A DNA stretch of 64,000 bases from Yersinia aldovae ATCC 35236 (GTDB taxonomy: Bacteria > Pseudomonadota > Gammaproteobacteria > Enterobacterales > Enterobacteriaceae): positions 1 through 64,000 of the forward strand of contig NZ_ACCB01000006.1 in the NCBI RefSeq assembly GCF_000173735.1, in the 5' to 3' direction. Made by a program: the position numbers and the translations under genes. Positions 38,228-48,492 of this stretch are shown one piece after another. A model generated the notes under the pieces. That model was given only the letters and a program-made list of their open reading frames with translations, was not told the origin of the DNA and did not search any database. Numbering within the stretch: the stretch's first letter is position 1; the number at the start of each line of letters is the position of its first letter.

Positions 38228-39379
38228 ATGAGTACATCCTGTATAGAAGACCAACGTATTCAAGAAAGCCCTTGGTATCGTATTGTACACGAGATGCTGA
38301 GTCGGGCTGATATTGAAATCAATGGTTCGCGCCCTTTCGACATTCGCGTTAATAATCCGAATTTTTTCAAACGGATATTGGAAGAAGGATCTTTGGCATT
38401 AGGTGAAAGTTATATGGATGGCTGGTGGGAATGTGATCGTCTGGATATTTTCTTCCAGCGTGTTCTCCAGGCGGGTTTAGAACATCAACTTCCACACCAT
38501 TTCAAAGATACTTTACGCATTGTGGCCGCCCGAATTATCAATCTACAATCAAAGAAAAGAGCCTGGATTGTTGGCAAGGAACATTACGACTTAGGTAATG
38601 ATCTTTTCACGCAAATGCTCGATAGCAATATGCAATATTCTTGCGCCTACTGGAAAGAAGCCACCACGCTCGAACAAGCCCAGGAAAACAAGCTGCGCAT
38701 GATTTGCGATAAGCTCCAGTTAGCGCCGGGAATGAAACTGTTGGATATCGGTTGTGGCTGGGGTGGGCTGGCGGCATTTGCTGCACGTCACTATGGCGTG
38801 TCAGTCTCCGGCGTGACTATTTCTGCGGAACAGCAAAAACTGGCGCAAGAACGCGGTGAAGGGCTGGATGTCACTATTTTGCTGCAAGATTACCGTGACT
38901 TGAATGAGCAGTTTGATCGTATCGTTTCTGTCGGCATGTTTGAGCATGTGGGGCCGAAGAATTATCGCACGTACTTTAATGTGGTAAAGCGTAATTTAAA
39001 ACCTGACGGACTGTTTTTGCTGCACACCATTGGCGCTAACCGCACCGACTTACATGTCGATCCGTGGATCAATAAATATATATTCCCCAATGGCTGTCTG
39101 CCATCGGTAAAACATATTGCTCAAGCCAGTGAGCCTTATTTCATCATGGAGGACTGGCATAACTTTGGGGCAGATTATGACCGAACATTAATGGCATGGT
39201 ATGAACGTTTCCAGGCGGCGCGGCCGACGCTGGCGGAGAATTACTCATCACGTTTTCACAGAATGTTCAGTTATTATTTAACTGCCTGTGCTGGCGCATT
39301 TCGTGCGCGTGACATCCAGTTATGGCAGGTAGTTTTCAGCCCGAATGGGGTGGATGGCGGTATTCGCGTACCGCGTTGA
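38228..39379 (+). CDS. cfa: Cyclopropane fatty acid synthase
   Basis: Cfa transfers a methylene group from S-adenosylmethionine to unsaturated acyl chains of membrane phospholipids, giving cyclopropane fatty acids in stationary phase and acid stress. The 383-residue protein has the N-terminal segment typical of Cfa and the methyltransferase core with SAM motif LLDIGCGWGGLA. HYDLGNDLF and QYSCAYWKEA are family blocks. GGAGAAGCT precedes the ATG. The gene is followed by the convergent ribC. Confidence 0.95.
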   Translation: MSTSCIEDQRIQESPWYRIVHEMLSRADIEINGSRPFDIRVNNPNFFKRILEEGSLALGESYMDGWWECDRLDIFFQRVLQAGLEHQLPHHFKDTLRIVAARIINLQSKKRAWIVGKEHYDLGNDLFTQMLDSNMQYSCAYWKEATTLEQAQENKLRMICDKLQLAPGMKLLDIGCGWGGLAAFAARHYGVSVSGVTISAEQQKLAQERGEGLDVTILLQDYRDLNEQFDRIVSVGMFEHVGPKNYRTYFNVVKRNLKPDGLFLLHTIGANRTDLHVDPWINKYIFPNGCLPSVKHIAQASEPYFIMEDWHNFGADYDRTLMAWYERFQAARPTLAENYSSRFHRMFSYYLTACAGAFRARDIQLWQVVFSPNGVDGGIRVPR

Positions 39380-39457
39380 AACCCCAAGACACCTAAACGG
39401 TTGATAGGACAGGTGTACACCATGACCCTGTCCTGCGTTTATTCATATGCCGTCAGG

Positions 39458-40111
39458 TTACCCGCGCACGGCCTTATCAACCACCGTTGCGGCATGGGCA
39501 ATATCACGTTGCGCTAATACCCGCTCCACCGTGTCCACAACAGCCTGTGTTTGTGGGTCTATTTCAATATTAACCCGATGCCCCAGGCGTTTCTTCCCAA
39601 GCGTGGTACGTTGCAACGTTTCTGGAATCAAATGCACACAAAAACGGTTACCGACCACTTCACCGATGGTCAGACTAATACCATCGATACCGATAAAACC
39701 TTTGTGTAAGACATATTTCATTAAATCGTCGCTTGGCATACGGAACCAGATCTGGCGATTATTTTCCGATGTATATATCTTGGCTATTTCAGCAGTACAA
39801 ATAATATGGCCGGACATCAAGTGACCGCCAATCTCATCGCTGAATTTAGCCGCCCGCTCCAAATTAACCACATCGCCGACCTTAATATCACCTAAATTGG
39901 TAATACGCAGCGTTTCTTTCATTAAATCGAAACTGATCCGGTTCCCATCAATCTCAGTCACCGTCAGACAACAACCATTATGCGCAACCGATGCGCCCAA
40001 CGCCAATGCGGGCAACATTTCATCTGGAAGTTCAACGATATGCGTGCGAAAATTGGATTTCTCTTCGATGGCCACCACCGGCGCGGTGCCTTGAACAATA
40101 CCGGTAAACAT
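39458..40111 (-). CDS. ribC: Riboflavin synthase, alpha subunit
   Basis: This enzyme makes riboflavin from two molecules of 6,7-dimethyl-8-ribityllumazine. The 217 residues form two similar lumazine-binding barrels: [17 protein letters not shown] and [10 protein letters not shown] in the first, [11 protein letters not shown] at the junction, and [15 protein letters not shown] in the second. It is of normal length. I found no FMN riboswitch in its upstream region. Confidence 0.94.
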   Translation of the reverse strand: MFTGIVQGTAPVVAIEEKSNFRTHIVELPDEMLPALALGASVAHNGCCLTVTEIDGNRISFDLMKETLRITNLGDIKVGDVVNLERAAKFSDEIGGHLMSGHIICTAEIAKIYTSENNRQIWFRMPSDDLMKYVLHKGFIGIDGISLTIGEVVGNRFCVHLIPETLQRTTLGKKRLGHRVNIEIDPQTQAVVDTVERVLAQRDIAHAATVVDKAVRG

Positions 40112-40353
40112 ACGCCATGCCTCTTAGCTATGATAAAAATTTTCTCTGCCTTGATTTTGCCTCAGAAAGTCGTGAAAACCAAACCACTTAGACTAAAAAT
40201 CTGTCGTCTTGCTATTTATCCGATATTTAATGACAAGGATTGCTTAAGCGTCCTGAAAAGGTACAATCTTTTATACTCTAGAGTATTATGTTTTCCCGCT
40301 ATTTTATTTATCGTCCATTACACGATAAATTGTCGTTATTGAAATTATAACTA
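40112..40353. other. Left part of the divergent gap between ribC and mdtK
   Basis: AT-rich DNA with no gene and no recognisable riboswitch; promoters for the two divergent genes are expected here. An ERIC element fills the right part of the gap. Confidence 0.4.
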
Positions 40354-40491
40354 GGTTATATCCCAGTAGCTTCAAGATGCAGGCAGGCGGCAACCGAGTG
40401 ACAAATTGGTTGTAAACCATGCTGAACAACGCCTGCGCTGGCCTGTAGGGTGAGTAAGGGTAGCCCCCGCATCTTGAAGCACGTCGGGTAA
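40354..40491. repeat. ERIC element directly before mdtK
   Basis: The ends TATATCCCAGTAGCTTCAAG and ATCTTGAAGCACGTCGGGTA are inverted copies and GCAGGCAGGCGGCAAC is standard, while the centre is unusual (GGTTGTAAACCATGCTGAAC). It ends about 15 bases before the mdtK start, next to its ribosome site (AAAAGGTG). Confidence 0.75.
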
Positions 40492-40505
40492 AAAAAGGTG
40501 CATAC

Positions 40506-41879
40506 GTGCAGAAGTATATCGTAGAAGCGCGTAGCTTATTGGCTCTCGCTATTCCCGTCGTCATCGCTCAATTGTCGCAAACGGCAATGGGCGTGGTTGA
40601 CACTATTATGGCCGGTTCTGTCAGCGCGACCGACATGGCGGCAGTAGCGGTTGGGACGTCAATCTGGCTGCCCGCTATTTTGTTTGGCCACGGTTTGCTG
40701 CTGGCGCTAACACCAACGGTTGCCCAGCTAAATGGCTCCGGGCGGCGCGATCAGATAGCGCACCAGGTGCGGCAAGGGTTTTGGCTGGCATTCTGTGTCT
40801 CGCTGTTGATTATGTTTGTAATCTATAATAGCGACCACATTATTATGCGAATGCATAATATCGATCCGGTGCTGGCAGATAAAGCGGTTAGATTCCTTCA
40901 TGCCATCATGTGGGGTGCGCCGGGATATCTATTCTTCCAGGTGCTACGAAATCAATGTGAGGGGTTATCTAAAACCAAACCGGGGATGGTTATCGGATTT
41001 ATTGGTTTATTAGTTAATATTCCAATTAACTATGTCTTTATCTACGGGAAATTCGGCGCACCCGCGCTGGGCGGTGTCGGTTGTGGTGTCGCGACCGGCA
41101 CGGTGTATTGGGTGATGTTCCTGATGATGCGTTGGTATGTGACCCGCGCCCGTTCGCAGCAAGATATTAAACTGGAAAAAGGCTTTGCCGCACCTGACTG
41201 GAAAGTCATGAAACGGCTGGGCGGCCTTGGTTTACCGGTGGCACTGGCACTGTTTTTTGAAGTGACCTTGTTTGCCGTCGTGGCATTGCTCGTCTCACCA
41301 CTGGGCATAGCGGCTGTCGCAGGGCACCAGATTGCGCTCAACTTTAGTTCGTTGATGTTTATGTTACCGATGTCGTTAAGCGTAGCCGCCACCATTCGCG
41401 TGGGGTTCCGCCTCGGCGAAGGTTCGGTTGAAAATGCCAAAGTGGCGGCTTACACCAGTATCGCGGTTGGCCTAATGTTGGCCTGCGTGACCGCAGTATT
41501 TACTGTAATTTTCCGCGAACACATTGCCCTGCTGTATAACAAAACGCCTGAAGTGGTCATGATGGCATCTCACCTGATGCTTCTGGCGGCGCTCTATCAA
41601 CTGTCTGACGCTATCCAGGTTATTGGCGGCGGGGTGTTGCGTGGGTATAAAGATACCCGTTCGATCTTCTTTATCACGTTTACCGCGTACTGGTTGCTCG
41701 GCTTGCCAACCGGCTATTTGCTGGGGCTGACCGATTATGTGGTACCGGCGATGGGGCCAAGTGGTTTCTGGATTGGTTTCGTTATCGGCTTAACCTCGGC
41801 GGCAATTTTGATGGCAATGCGCATCAATTGGTTACAAAAACAACCGGCTGCCTTTATTTTGCAAAAATCTGCGCACTAA
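40506..41879 (+). CDS. mdtK: MATE-family multidrug efflux pump MdtK
   Basis: MdtK is a 12-helix sodium- or proton-driven multidrug exporter (NorM type), 457 residues, as in E. coli. Family blocks are [39 protein letters not shown] in the N-half and the matching [17 protein letters not shown] in the C-half. Translation starts at a GTG, with AAGGTG nine bases upstream. The leader is mostly ERIC sequence. Confidence 0.94.
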   Translation: MQKYIVEARSLLALAIPVVIAQLSQTAMGVVDTIMAGSVSATDMAAVAVGTSIWLPAILFGHGLLLALTPTVAQLNGSGRRDQIAHQVRQGFWLAFCVSLLIMFVIYNSDHIIMRMHNIDPVLADKAVRFLHAIMWGAPGYLFFQVLRNQCEGLSKTKPGMVIGFIGLLVNIPINYVFIYGKFGAPALGGVGCGVATGTVYWVMFLMMRWYVTRARSQQDIKLEKGFAAPDWKVMKRLGGLGLPVALALFFEVTLFAVVALLVSPLGIAAVAGHQIALNFSSLMFMLPMSLSVAATIRVGFRLGEGSVENAKVAAYTSIAVGLMLACVTAVFTVIFREHIALLYNKTPEVVMMASHLMLLAALYQLSDAIQVIGGGVLRGYKDTRSIFFITFTAYWLLGLPTGYLLGLTDYVVPAMGPSGFWIGFVIGLTSAAILMAMRINWLQKQPAAFILQKSAH

Positions 41880-41946
41880 GTTCTTATCAATGGCACACAT
41901 AAGTCGCAGGTGTTCAGGCGGCTCATGCCAGATATAGCGCTAGAAT

Positions 41947-42072
41947 ATGGAGAAAAAAACAGCGCAATGGATAAAAGCACAGCAATTACGTGAGTTTGCG
42001 GCGAATATTGCGTTTTTCCCCTTGCCAGCAGACAAGCAGCTCGTTAATATTCGTCCCCGCTGTCAGCATTGA
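41947..42072 (+). CDS. Unrecognised 41-residue frame, possible gene remnant
   Basis: The ATG at 41947 opens 41 codons with protein-like composition (EKKTAQWIKAQQLREFAAN, then IAFFPLPADKQLVNIRPRC). There is no clear ribosome site and I do not recognise a family. It lies between mdtK and the tRNA cluster and may be the remains of a gene. Confidence 0.2.
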   Translation: MEKKTAQWIKAQQLREFAANIAFFPLPADKQLVNIRPRCQH

Positions 42073-42131
42073 TGGTGGCTAGTCTGGCGCAGTTGGTAAC
42101 GCTACAGCTTGAAGTAACAAGGGTTGCATGT

Positions 42132-42208
42132 GCGTCCGTAGCTCAGTTGGTTAGAGCACCACCTTGACATGGTGGGGGTCGATGGTTCGAGTCCATTCGG
42201 ACGCACCA
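42132..42208 (+). tRNA. valV: tRNA-Val (GAC)
   Basis: A complete 77-base cloverleaf: acceptor arms GCGTCCG/CGGACGC, D arm GCTC/GAGC, anticodon stem CCACC/GGTGG with anticodon GAC (42166-42168), T loop GTTCGAGTC and encoded CCA. E. coli has valV and valW at this place between mdtK and pykF. Confidence 0.97.
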
Positions 42209-42312
42209 CTTTTAGCACCCGAGCAGTAAGATTCACAGCGATTTAGTTTTATAGCCAATGTCAGTAGAGTTGCAGCAAACAACGCTGTGACGTCAAGTAA
42301 GCAGGGCAATGT

Positions 42313-42389
42313 GCGTCCGTAGCTCAGTTGGTTAGAGCACCACCTTGACATGGTGGGGGTCGATGGTTCGAGTCCATTCGGACGCACCA
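42313..42389 (+). tRNA. valW: tRNA-Val (GAC), identical second copy
   Basis: All 77 bases are the same as in the first copy, including anticodon GAC (42347-42349) and CCA. The three genes are spaced about 40-105 bases apart and are probably made as one precursor. Confidence 0.97.
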
Positions 42390-42430
42390 CTCTGGCAAAT
42401 CTCAGTCATTCTCGCGTTATAGTCCGGTAT

Positions 42431-42507
42431 GCGTTCTTAGCTCAGTTGGTTAGAGCACCACCTTGACATGGTGGGGGTCGATGGTTCGAGTCCATTAGAA
42501 CGCACCA
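42431..42507 (+). tRNA. tRNA-Val (GAC), third copy with altered acceptor stem
   Basis: The body equals the other two copies (anticodon GAC at 42465-42467), but the acceptor arms are GCGTTCT and AGAACGC. The changes on both sides compensate each other, so the stem stays fully paired. E. coli has only two copies here. Confidence 0.97.
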
Positions 42508-43014
42508 CGCTGTCGCTTCACCCCCTTAGTCTATCCCGATCAACCCTTTTCATCACCCAGACAATATGACCCGCCACGGCTCTTCGCCCTGTTTTACTTG
42601 TTAAAATGTTAAAAACTTTTTCAGTTGCGCAACAAAACCATGTTTAATTTCACTGTTTGCGCTACTAACCTCGCGTTTTTAGAAAAAACGGCAATGAGTT
42701 TCTGTTTTCTATTTCATTTCCCGTCACTTACCGCTTATAATACGAACCGTCGTTTCAGTTGAATGGTTTCAGCATCTTGATCTGCCGATACGCTAGAAAA
42801 ATACAACTCACATTTACGCCATCGGATACCGATCATGCGTTTAGCCTCGTGCTAAAGTTTTCCGCTCAACTTCTGCAACTGTCATCTATCCTTAGTAATG
42901 TTTTGCTTCTCATTAACGTTTCGCTACACCAGACACCAATCAGATTTCACTCCGTTGCTGTAACTAACGGAACTTTCGCTTTTTATCCATCACAACTTGT
43001 AGAAAAAATCCGTC
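42508..43014. other. pykF leader region
   Basis: About 500 bases with no convincing gene. A TATAAT -10 box lies at 42736-42741 with the Cra site just downstream, so the pykF message has a leader of about 270 bases. A plus-strand frame of about 89 codons overlapping the pykF start lacks a ribosome site and is not credible. Confidence 0.5.
42758..42773 (-). promoter_or_regulatory. Cra (FruR) operator of pykF
   Basis: Read on the minus strand, GCTGAAACCATTCA fits the Cra consensus RSTGAAWCSNTHHW at every position. It lies just downstream of the TATAAT -10 box (42736-42741), where bound Cra would block pykF, as known for glycolytic genes in E. coli. Confidence 0.75.
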
Positions 43015-44427
43015 ATGAAAAAGACTAAAATTGTTTGTACTATCGGTCCAAAAACCGAATCCGAAGAAATGCTGACCAACTTGTTGAACGCTGGCATGAA
43101 CGTTATGCGTTTAAACTTCTCCCACGGTGACTACCAAGAGCACGGTCAACGTATCAAGAACCTGCGCGCTGTTATGGCAAAAACCAATAGCAAAGCCGCT
43201 ATCCTGCTGGATACCAAAGGTCCTGAAATCCGCACCATGAAACTGGAAGGCGGCAAAGATGCGGCTCTGGTTGCCGGTCAGACGTTCACTTTCACCACTG
43301 ACCAAAGCGTTATTGGCAACAACAACATCGTTGCCGTAACGTATCCAGGCTTCGCGGCTGACCTGAAAATTGGCAACACCGTACTGGTTGACGATGGCTT
43401 GATCGGCATGGAAGTGACTGAAGTCACTGAAAGCACTGTGGTATGTAAAGTGCTGAATAACGGTGATTTGGGCGAAAACAAAGGCGTTAACCTGCCAGGC
43501 GTTTCTATCCAACTGCCTGCATTAGCTGAAAAAGATAAAGCTGACCTGATCTTTGGTTGCGAGCAAGGCGTTGATTTCGTTGCGGCATCCTTTATCCGTA
43601 AACGCTCCGACGTGCTGGAAATTCGTGAACACCTGAAAGCACACGGTGGCGGCAATATCCAGATTATTTCTAAAATCGAGAATCAGGAAGGTCTGAATAA
43701 CTTCGACGAAATCCTGGAAGCGTCTGACGGCATCATGGTTGCTCGTGGTGACTTGGGTGTTGAGATCCCGGTTGAAGAGGTTATCTTCGCGCAGAAAATG
43801 ATGATTGAGAAATGTAACCGCGCACGTAAAGTTGTTATCACCGCAACCCAGATGCTCGATTCAATGATCAAAAACCCGCGCCCTACCCGTGCAGAAGCCG
43901 GTGACGTTGCTAACGCCATTTTGGACGGTACAGATGCTGTGATGCTGTCTGGCGAAAGTGCCAAGGGTAAGTACCCATTAGAGTCGGTCACCATCATGGC
44001 GACCATCTGTGAGCGTACAGACCGCATTATGCCAAGCCGCATCGAAACACTGAACGACAACCGTAAAATGCGCATCACCGAAGCGGTGTGCCGTGGTGCC
44101 GTTGAAACCGCAGAAAAACTGGAAGCGCAGTTGATCGTGGTGGCGACCGAAGGCGGTAAATCAGCAAAATCAGTGCGTAAATACTTCCCAACCGCCACCA
44201 TTTTGGCGCTGACGACCAATGCAACCACAGCCCGTCAGTTAATTCTGACCAAAGGTGTGGTCACGCATTTGGTTGATAAAATGACCTCAACAGATGATTT
44301 CTACCGTATCGGTAAAGAAGCCGCGCTGGCGAGTGGTTTCGCCCAGAAAGGCGAAGTTGTGGTGATGGTTTCCGGTGCTCTGGTACCTAGTGGCACCACT
44401 AATACGGCTTCCGTACACGTATTGTAA
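43015..44427 (+). CDS. pykF: Pyruvate kinase I
   Basis: PykF makes pyruvate and ATP from phosphoenolpyruvate and is activated by fructose 1,6-bisphosphate. The 470-residue enzyme shows [16 protein letters not shown], the substrate loop [12 protein letters not shown], the catalytic lysine block [10 protein letters not shown] and the pyruvate kinase signature [12 protein letters not shown], then [11 protein letters not shown]. It is opposed by ppsA, also in this window. The ribosome site is weak, though codon use is that of a highly expressed gene. Confidence 0.97.
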   Translation: MKKTKIVCTIGPKTESEEMLTNLLNAGMNVMRLNFSHGDYQEHGQRIKNLRAVMAKTNSKAAILLDTKGPEIRTMKLEGGKDAALVAGQTFTFTTDQSVIGNNNIVAVTYPGFAADLKIGNTVLVDDGLIGMEVTEVTESTVVCKVLNNGDLGENKGVNLPGVSIQLPALAEKDKADLIFGCEQGVDFVAASFIRKRSDVLEIREHLKAHGGGNIQIISKIENQEGLNNFDEILEASDGIMVARGDLGVEIPVEEVIFAQKMMIEKCNRARKVVITATQMLDSMIKNPRPTRAEAGDVANAILDGTDAVMLSGESAKGKYPLESVTIMATICERTDRIMPSRIETLNDNRKMRITEAVCRGAVETAEKLEAQLIVVATEGGKSAKSVRKYFPTATILALTTNATTARQLILTKGVVTHLVDKMTSTDDFYRIGKEAALASGFAQKGEVVVMVSGALVPSGTTNTASVHVL

Positions 44428-44458
44428 GCCCGGCACGTTATCTCGGGTGACAATTAGC

Positions 44459-44491
44459 AACGCCGCTTTCAATAGCGGCGTTTTCTTTTTT
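44459..44491 (+). terminator. Rho-independent terminator of pykF
   Basis: AACGCCGCT and AGCGGCGTT form a nine-base-pair stem with loop TTCAAT, followed by TTCTTTTTT. Confidence 0.9.
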
Positions 44492-44674
44492 AAATGTGCC
44501 AAATAAACTTTCTGAAAAATTCTGTTTATCGTAAGCGCGCTAAAGGTCTTTTTTCAAATAAGACTTATCCCATAGAATCCGGCTGTTTTGCCTCGTTTTT
44601 TTAACTTTTCTTTAAAACAAGATGCTTCTTTGAGCGAACGATCAAAATAAACCCCTCTAACACTAAAAATTTAT

Positions 44675-44712
44675 TCTCTTTCGAAAAAACTTTGTGTAAT
44701 ACTTGTAACGCT
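44675..44712 (+). promoter_or_regulatory. lpp promoter
   Basis: AACTTTGTGTAATACTTGTA, then ACGCTACATGGAG, is nearly identical to the E. coli lpp promoter, one of the strongest known; the -10 is TAATACT and the start is about 44711. The leader ATTAACTTAATCTAGAGGG is likewise conserved. The rest of the gap from 44492 is AT-rich and holds no gene. Confidence 0.8.
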
Positions 44713-44735
44713 ACATGGAGATTAACTTAATCTAG

Positions 44736-44984
<249 letters not shown>

Positions 44985-45001
44985 TATTACTTCCTGAATG
45001 A

Positions 45002-45031
45002 AAAATGGCGCACAGTGTGCGCCATTTTTTT
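45002..45031 (+). terminator. Rho-independent terminator of lpp
   Basis: AAAATGGCGCAC and GTGCGCCATTTT form a long stem with a very small loop, followed by T residues. Confidence 0.92.
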
Positions 45032-45197
45032 GTCTTACAGAAACAGAAATGAATTCAACCTTCCCTGCGACAACACCAACGCTTCTTGCACTGACTCATC
45101 ACAACAGCACCTTGCCACACAGTGACAGCATCCTTGCTCTCACCCATGTGGTATTGTCATGACCGAAACGCCATCATGACAACCGGTTATCTAATAA

Positions 45198-46253
45198 TCA
45201 GTTCGCAACGGAGTAAACCGGGCCTGGCTGAGTCAGCTGAGGTACGTCACCGTCAGTCGGTGGTGCCGGTTGTGCCTGAGGCTCGCTCTGTGACGCTACA
45301 GCAGCCGGTGCCTGCAAAGGTGCTGCCTCACCTACCGTAACGATGATAGGCATACCTGTGCGGCGTACAATTGCATCCTGAACGACTTGTGCATCAGTCT
45401 GGCTGTCGTTGATGAACTTCTGCAAACTGCTGCTAATGGCAATTGACATGGTCTGCGGGTCATCACTGTCTACACGAGACAACGGCTGATGAACCTCCAC
45501 ATAACGCTTACCATCAGGTTCTACCGAGTATTTAACCGGCTCGTTGACTATCTGCACGCGAGTACCTTTAGGTACTGTACTAAACAGCGCCTGGATATCA
45601 TCAGGGCGCAGACGAATACAACCGGAGCTGACACGCATCCCAATACCGAAGTTAGCGTTAGTACCGTGGATCAGGTACTCACCCCTGCCCGCAGCCAGAC
45701 GCATGGCAAACAGCCCCATCGGGTTTTCCGGGCCAGCAGGAACCACTGACGGCAAGGTGACACCTTGTGCCAGATAGTGCTTACGAATGTTCGCCGTTGG
45801 CGTCCAGGTTGGGTTCGGGATCTTCTGGCTGACAGAGGTGGTCATGGTTGGGGTGTTACGCCCTAACTGGCCGATACCGATGGGATAGACGATGACTTTG
45901 TTCTGGCCTTTCGGATAGTAATAAAGGCGCAGCTCAGCCAGGTTGATAACAATACCTTCACGCGGGGTATCAGGCAGCAACATCTGGGTCGGGATAGTTA
46001 ACACTGAACCCGGCATTGGCAAATACGGGTCAGTACCCGGGTTGGCTTCCAGCATCCCCAGCAGGCCGATTTTATAATCAGCAGCAATAGCCTCAAGTGG
46101 ACGACCATCGTTTGGCACGATATAAGTAGTATTTTCGCCAATCAGACGACTGTTGGCGGGTGGCAGAGGATACTCGGTCGCATTGGCAGCAGTGATACTT
46201 CCCGCCATACAAGTTGCGAATAACATACCAATCAAAGTTAATGCACGTTTCAT
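45198..46253 (-). CDS. ldtE: L,D-transpeptidase LdtE (YnhG)
   Basis: LdtE forms 3-3 cross-links in peptidoglycan in the periplasm; related enzymes attach Lpp. The 351-residue precursor has a signal peptide (about 1-25, ending ANA), a LysM-like segment (TYIVPNDGRPLEAIAADY), then the YkuD domain with HGTNANFGIGMRVSSGCIRL, which contains the catalytic His and Cys. A Pro/Gln/Ala-rich tail follows, longer than in E. coli (334 residues). lpp, ldtE and sufE stand in E. coli order. Confidence 0.92.
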   Translation of the reverse strand: MKRALTLIGMLFATCMAGSITAANATEYPLPPANSRLIGENTTYIVPNDGRPLEAIAADYKIGLLGMLEANPGTDPYLPMPGSVLTIPTQMLLPDTPREGIVINLAELRLYYYPKGQNKVIVYPIGIGQLGRNTPTMTTSVSQKIPNPTWTPTANIRKHYLAQGVTLPSVVPAGPENPMGLFAMRLAAGRGEYLIHGTNANFGIGMRVSSGCIRLRPDDIQALFSTVPKGTRVQIVNEPVKYSVEPDGKRYVEVHQPLSRVDSDDPQTMSIAISSSLQKFINDSQTDAQVVQDAIVRRTGMPIIVTVGEAAPLQAPAAVASQSEPQAQPAPPTDGDVPQLTQPGPVYSVAN

Positions 46254-46295
46254 GCTTAGTTCCTACATCACTTCTTCAAATTCGGTTTACACGGC

Positions 46296-46422
46296 AATAC
46301 CCAATAGATTTCAAGTTGCAGGAAGGCGGCAAGCAAGCGACTCCCGTGTGCTTACACAAGTAAGTGATTCGGGTGAACGAGAGCAGCCAACACACCTTTA
46401 GTTTGAAAGATGACGGGTATAT
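46296..46422. repeat. Full ERIC element between sufE and ldtE
   Basis: It is a clean 127-base unit: ATACCCAATAGATTTCAAGT, GGAAGGCGGCAAGCAAGCGA, CTTACACAAGTAAGTGATTC, GGGTGAACGAGAGCAGCCAA and GAAAGATGACGGGTAT. It would form a long hairpin in read-through transcripts from sufE toward ldtE. The other bases of the gap (46423-46643) hold no gene. Confidence 0.9.
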
Positions 46423-46643
46423 CTACGTTAATTTTAGCAGCCAATTATAAGGCCACCATATAGTAACACCCCTTATTATAAAGGCAATTTATTTCTCTAA
46501 AAATCAAGGTGTTACCAAGTAATTTATTACGCACCCACCGGTGTCGCTGCCGATTTAAGCTGCTGAAATCTCACCATTTTACAACTGTGACTCATAACGC
46601 AAAATGGTCAGTTAGCCCTGAATAAAGCACGAAATATTGGCTG

Positions 46644-47069
46644 CTATTGCGTGGCCAATAACCCAGCCGCTTTGCTACGAATAGCGCGGATCATCGCTTC
46701 CAACCCTTGTGAGCGGGAAGGCGTCAGATGCTGGCTCAAGGCCAGATCCGCAAAGAAGGGACGCACATCGAGGGAAACGATCTGTTGCGGGGTTAAATCG
46801 TGATAAAGGATAAACACCACGGCCACCAGCCCCTTGACGATAGCGGCGTCACTGTCGCCGGCAAATACCACCAGCCCCTCCTCTGAAAGGGTCATGGCTA
46901 TCCAGACCTGGCTTTGGCAGCCTGAGATCAAATTGTCCGCCTGGCGCTGTTGTTCTGTTAGCGGCGCGAGCTGCCCTCCCAGCTCGATCACATACAAGTA
47001 TTTCTCTTCCCAATTCAAGCAACGGGAGAAGTTACGAATCAACTTATCTTTCTCTGGCAAACCAGCCAT
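46644..47069 (-). CDS. sufE: Cysteine desulfurase activator SufE
   Basis: SufE takes sulfur from SufS and hands it to the SufBCD scaffold. The 141-residue protein has its sulfur-accepting Cys51 in ISGCQSQVW and ends with [18 protein letters not shown], both family hallmarks. It is the last gene of the suf operon, separated from sufS by about 200 bases that contain an ERIC remnant, an unusual spacing because the E. coli genes are close together. Confidence 0.95.
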   Translation of the reverse strand: MAGLPEKDKLIRNFSRCLNWEEKYLYVIELGGQLAPLTEQQRQADNLISGCQSQVWIAMTLSEEGLVVFAGDSDAAIVKGLVAVVFILYHDLTPQQIVSLDVRPFFADLALSQHLTPSRSQGLEAMIRAIRSKAAGLLATQ

Positions 47070-47091
47070 AACATGCTTCCTAAATAAACCC

Positions 47092-47166
47092 CTATGCCCT
47101 TGAAGCCACAGAGGTGTTAGCTACGCTCACAAATCCAAATCACTGACACACATAAGCTCATCGGTA
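47092..47166. repeat. Diverged ERIC remnant between sufS and sufE
   Basis: CTATGCCCTTGAAGCCACAG, GTGTTAGCTACGCTCAC and CACTGACACACATAAGCTCA are ERIC blocks in reverse orientation. A further piece (CTCCCTGCAACGCCAATAAC near 47224) may be the other end, separated by inserted DNA with a small AGCCTC/GAGGCT hairpin (47172-47186). Confidence 0.6.
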
Positions 47167-47271
47167 TAAATCAGCCTCAAGGAGGCTCACCCGATGGGCG
47201 AGCATAAATAACGGTTTGTCATGCTCCCTGCAACGCCAATAACGTTGGGAGTCGTCAGTTTTAAAGGGCAC

Positions 47272-48492
47272 TCAGCCCAGCAGTGTTTCGATACGTTGCA
47301 GCCCAGCCACCAAGCGATCAACCTCCTCGCGGGTGTTATAAAGCACCAATGAGGCACGACACATACTCGGAACCTGATAAAACGCCATCAGCGGCATCGC
47401 ACAATGGTGACCAGTACGGATCGCAATGCCATATTGATCAAGGAAACTGCCGACATCATAAGCATGGTGTGGCCCCAGATTAAAGGCAATCACCCCTGCC
47501 CGCGCCGCCGGGCCATACAGAGTCAGGCTGGTAATCTGGCGCAATTGCTGCAACGCGTAATCCATCAGCGACTGCTCATATTGTTGGATCTGCGCCAACC
47601 CTAACGCACTCACATAACGTATTGCCGCACCCAGCCCCATAATCCCGGCAGTATTTGGCGAGCCGGCCTCAAAGCGCCACGGGGCATCGGCAAATGTAGT
47701 GCCTTCGGTCAAACTGACGGTTTTGATCATTGAGCCACCGCCTTCCCACGGCGGCATCTGTTGTAGCAACGCGCGTTTGCCATACAGAATACCGATGCCC
47801 GACGGCCCGTACAGCTTATGCCCGGAGAAGACATAAAAATCACAATCGAGCGCCTGTACATCAATCGGCTGGTGCATGATAGCTTGTGCACCATCCACTA
47901 ACACCACCAACCCTGCGGCTTTGGCCTGCGCAACTATCTCTTTGATAGGATTGACTGTTCCCAGCACATTAGAGACTTGCGTGATAGCCAACAGCTTGGT
48001 GGTATTATCAATCAAGCCCGCCAACGCATCAGGCTCTAACTCCCCCGTCGCCGTCAACGGCCAGACACGAATCTCAACACCGAGATCCTTCGCTACCATT
48101 TGCCACGGCACAATATTGGCATGGTGTTCCATTTGGGTGATGATAATGCTGTCACCGGCCTTGAGAAAATGTCGCCCGTAGCTGTTGGCCACCAAGTTGA
48201 TCCCCTCGGTGGTGCCTTTAACGAAAACAATCTCCTCCGGCGAAGCGGCATGGATAAAATCAGCGACCTGAGTTCGCACCGCTTCCATCTGTGCGGTTGC
48301 TTCGCCACTTAGGGTATGGATACCCCGGTGGACGGCGGCATAATCATCACGGTAGAAGTGAAGCTCGCGGTCAATAACCACTTGTGGTTTTTGCGCACTG
48401 GCAGCACTGTCCAGATACACCAGCGGCTGCCCGTTCACCTGACGGCCAAGCAGAGGGAAATCGGCCCTGACTCGTTCAATGGGGAAACTCAT
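47272..48492 (-). CDS. sufS: Cysteine desulfurase SufS
   Basis: SufS removes sulfur from cysteine with pyridoxal phosphate and passes it to SufE. The 406-residue class V aminotransferase-fold enzyme shows the PLP lysine in [13 protein letters not shown] and the active-site cysteine in [22 protein letters not shown] is also conserved. The start overlaps the sufD stop by four bases. Confidence 0.95.
   Translation of the reverse strand: MSFPIERVRADFPLLGRQVNGQPLVYLDSAASAQKPQVVIDRELHFYRDDYAAVHRGIHTLSGEATAQMEAVRTQVADFIHAASPEEIVFVKGTTEGINLVANSYGRHFLKAGDSIIITQMEHHANIVPWQMVAKDLGVEIRVWPLTATGELEPDALAGLIDNTTKLLAITQVSNVLGTVNPIKEIVAQAKAAGLVVLVDGAQAIMHQPIDVQALDCDFYVFSGHKLYGPSGIGILYGKRALLQQMPPWEGGGSMIKTVSLTEGTTFADAPWRFEAGSPNTAGIMGLGAAIRYVSALGLAQIQQYEQSLMDYALQQLRQITSLTLYGPAARAGVIAFNLGPHHAYDVGSFLDQYGIAIRTGHHCAMPLMAFYQVPSMCRASLVLYNTREEVDRLVAGLQRIETLLG

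Noticed and set aside
40112..40353. Possible FMN riboswitch before ribC
   Set aside because: The conserved FMN element blocks are absent; in E. coli the riboswitch belongs to ribB, not to this gene.
42151..42390. Minus-strand frame of 79 codons across the first two tRNA-Val genes
   Set aside because: It is antisense to the tRNAs, repeats itself because the tRNAs are identical, and is a well-known kind of false gene.
42759..43028. Plus-strand frame of 89 codons overlapping the pykF start
   Set aside because: It lies in the pykF leader on top of the Cra site, has no ribosome site and resembles no family.
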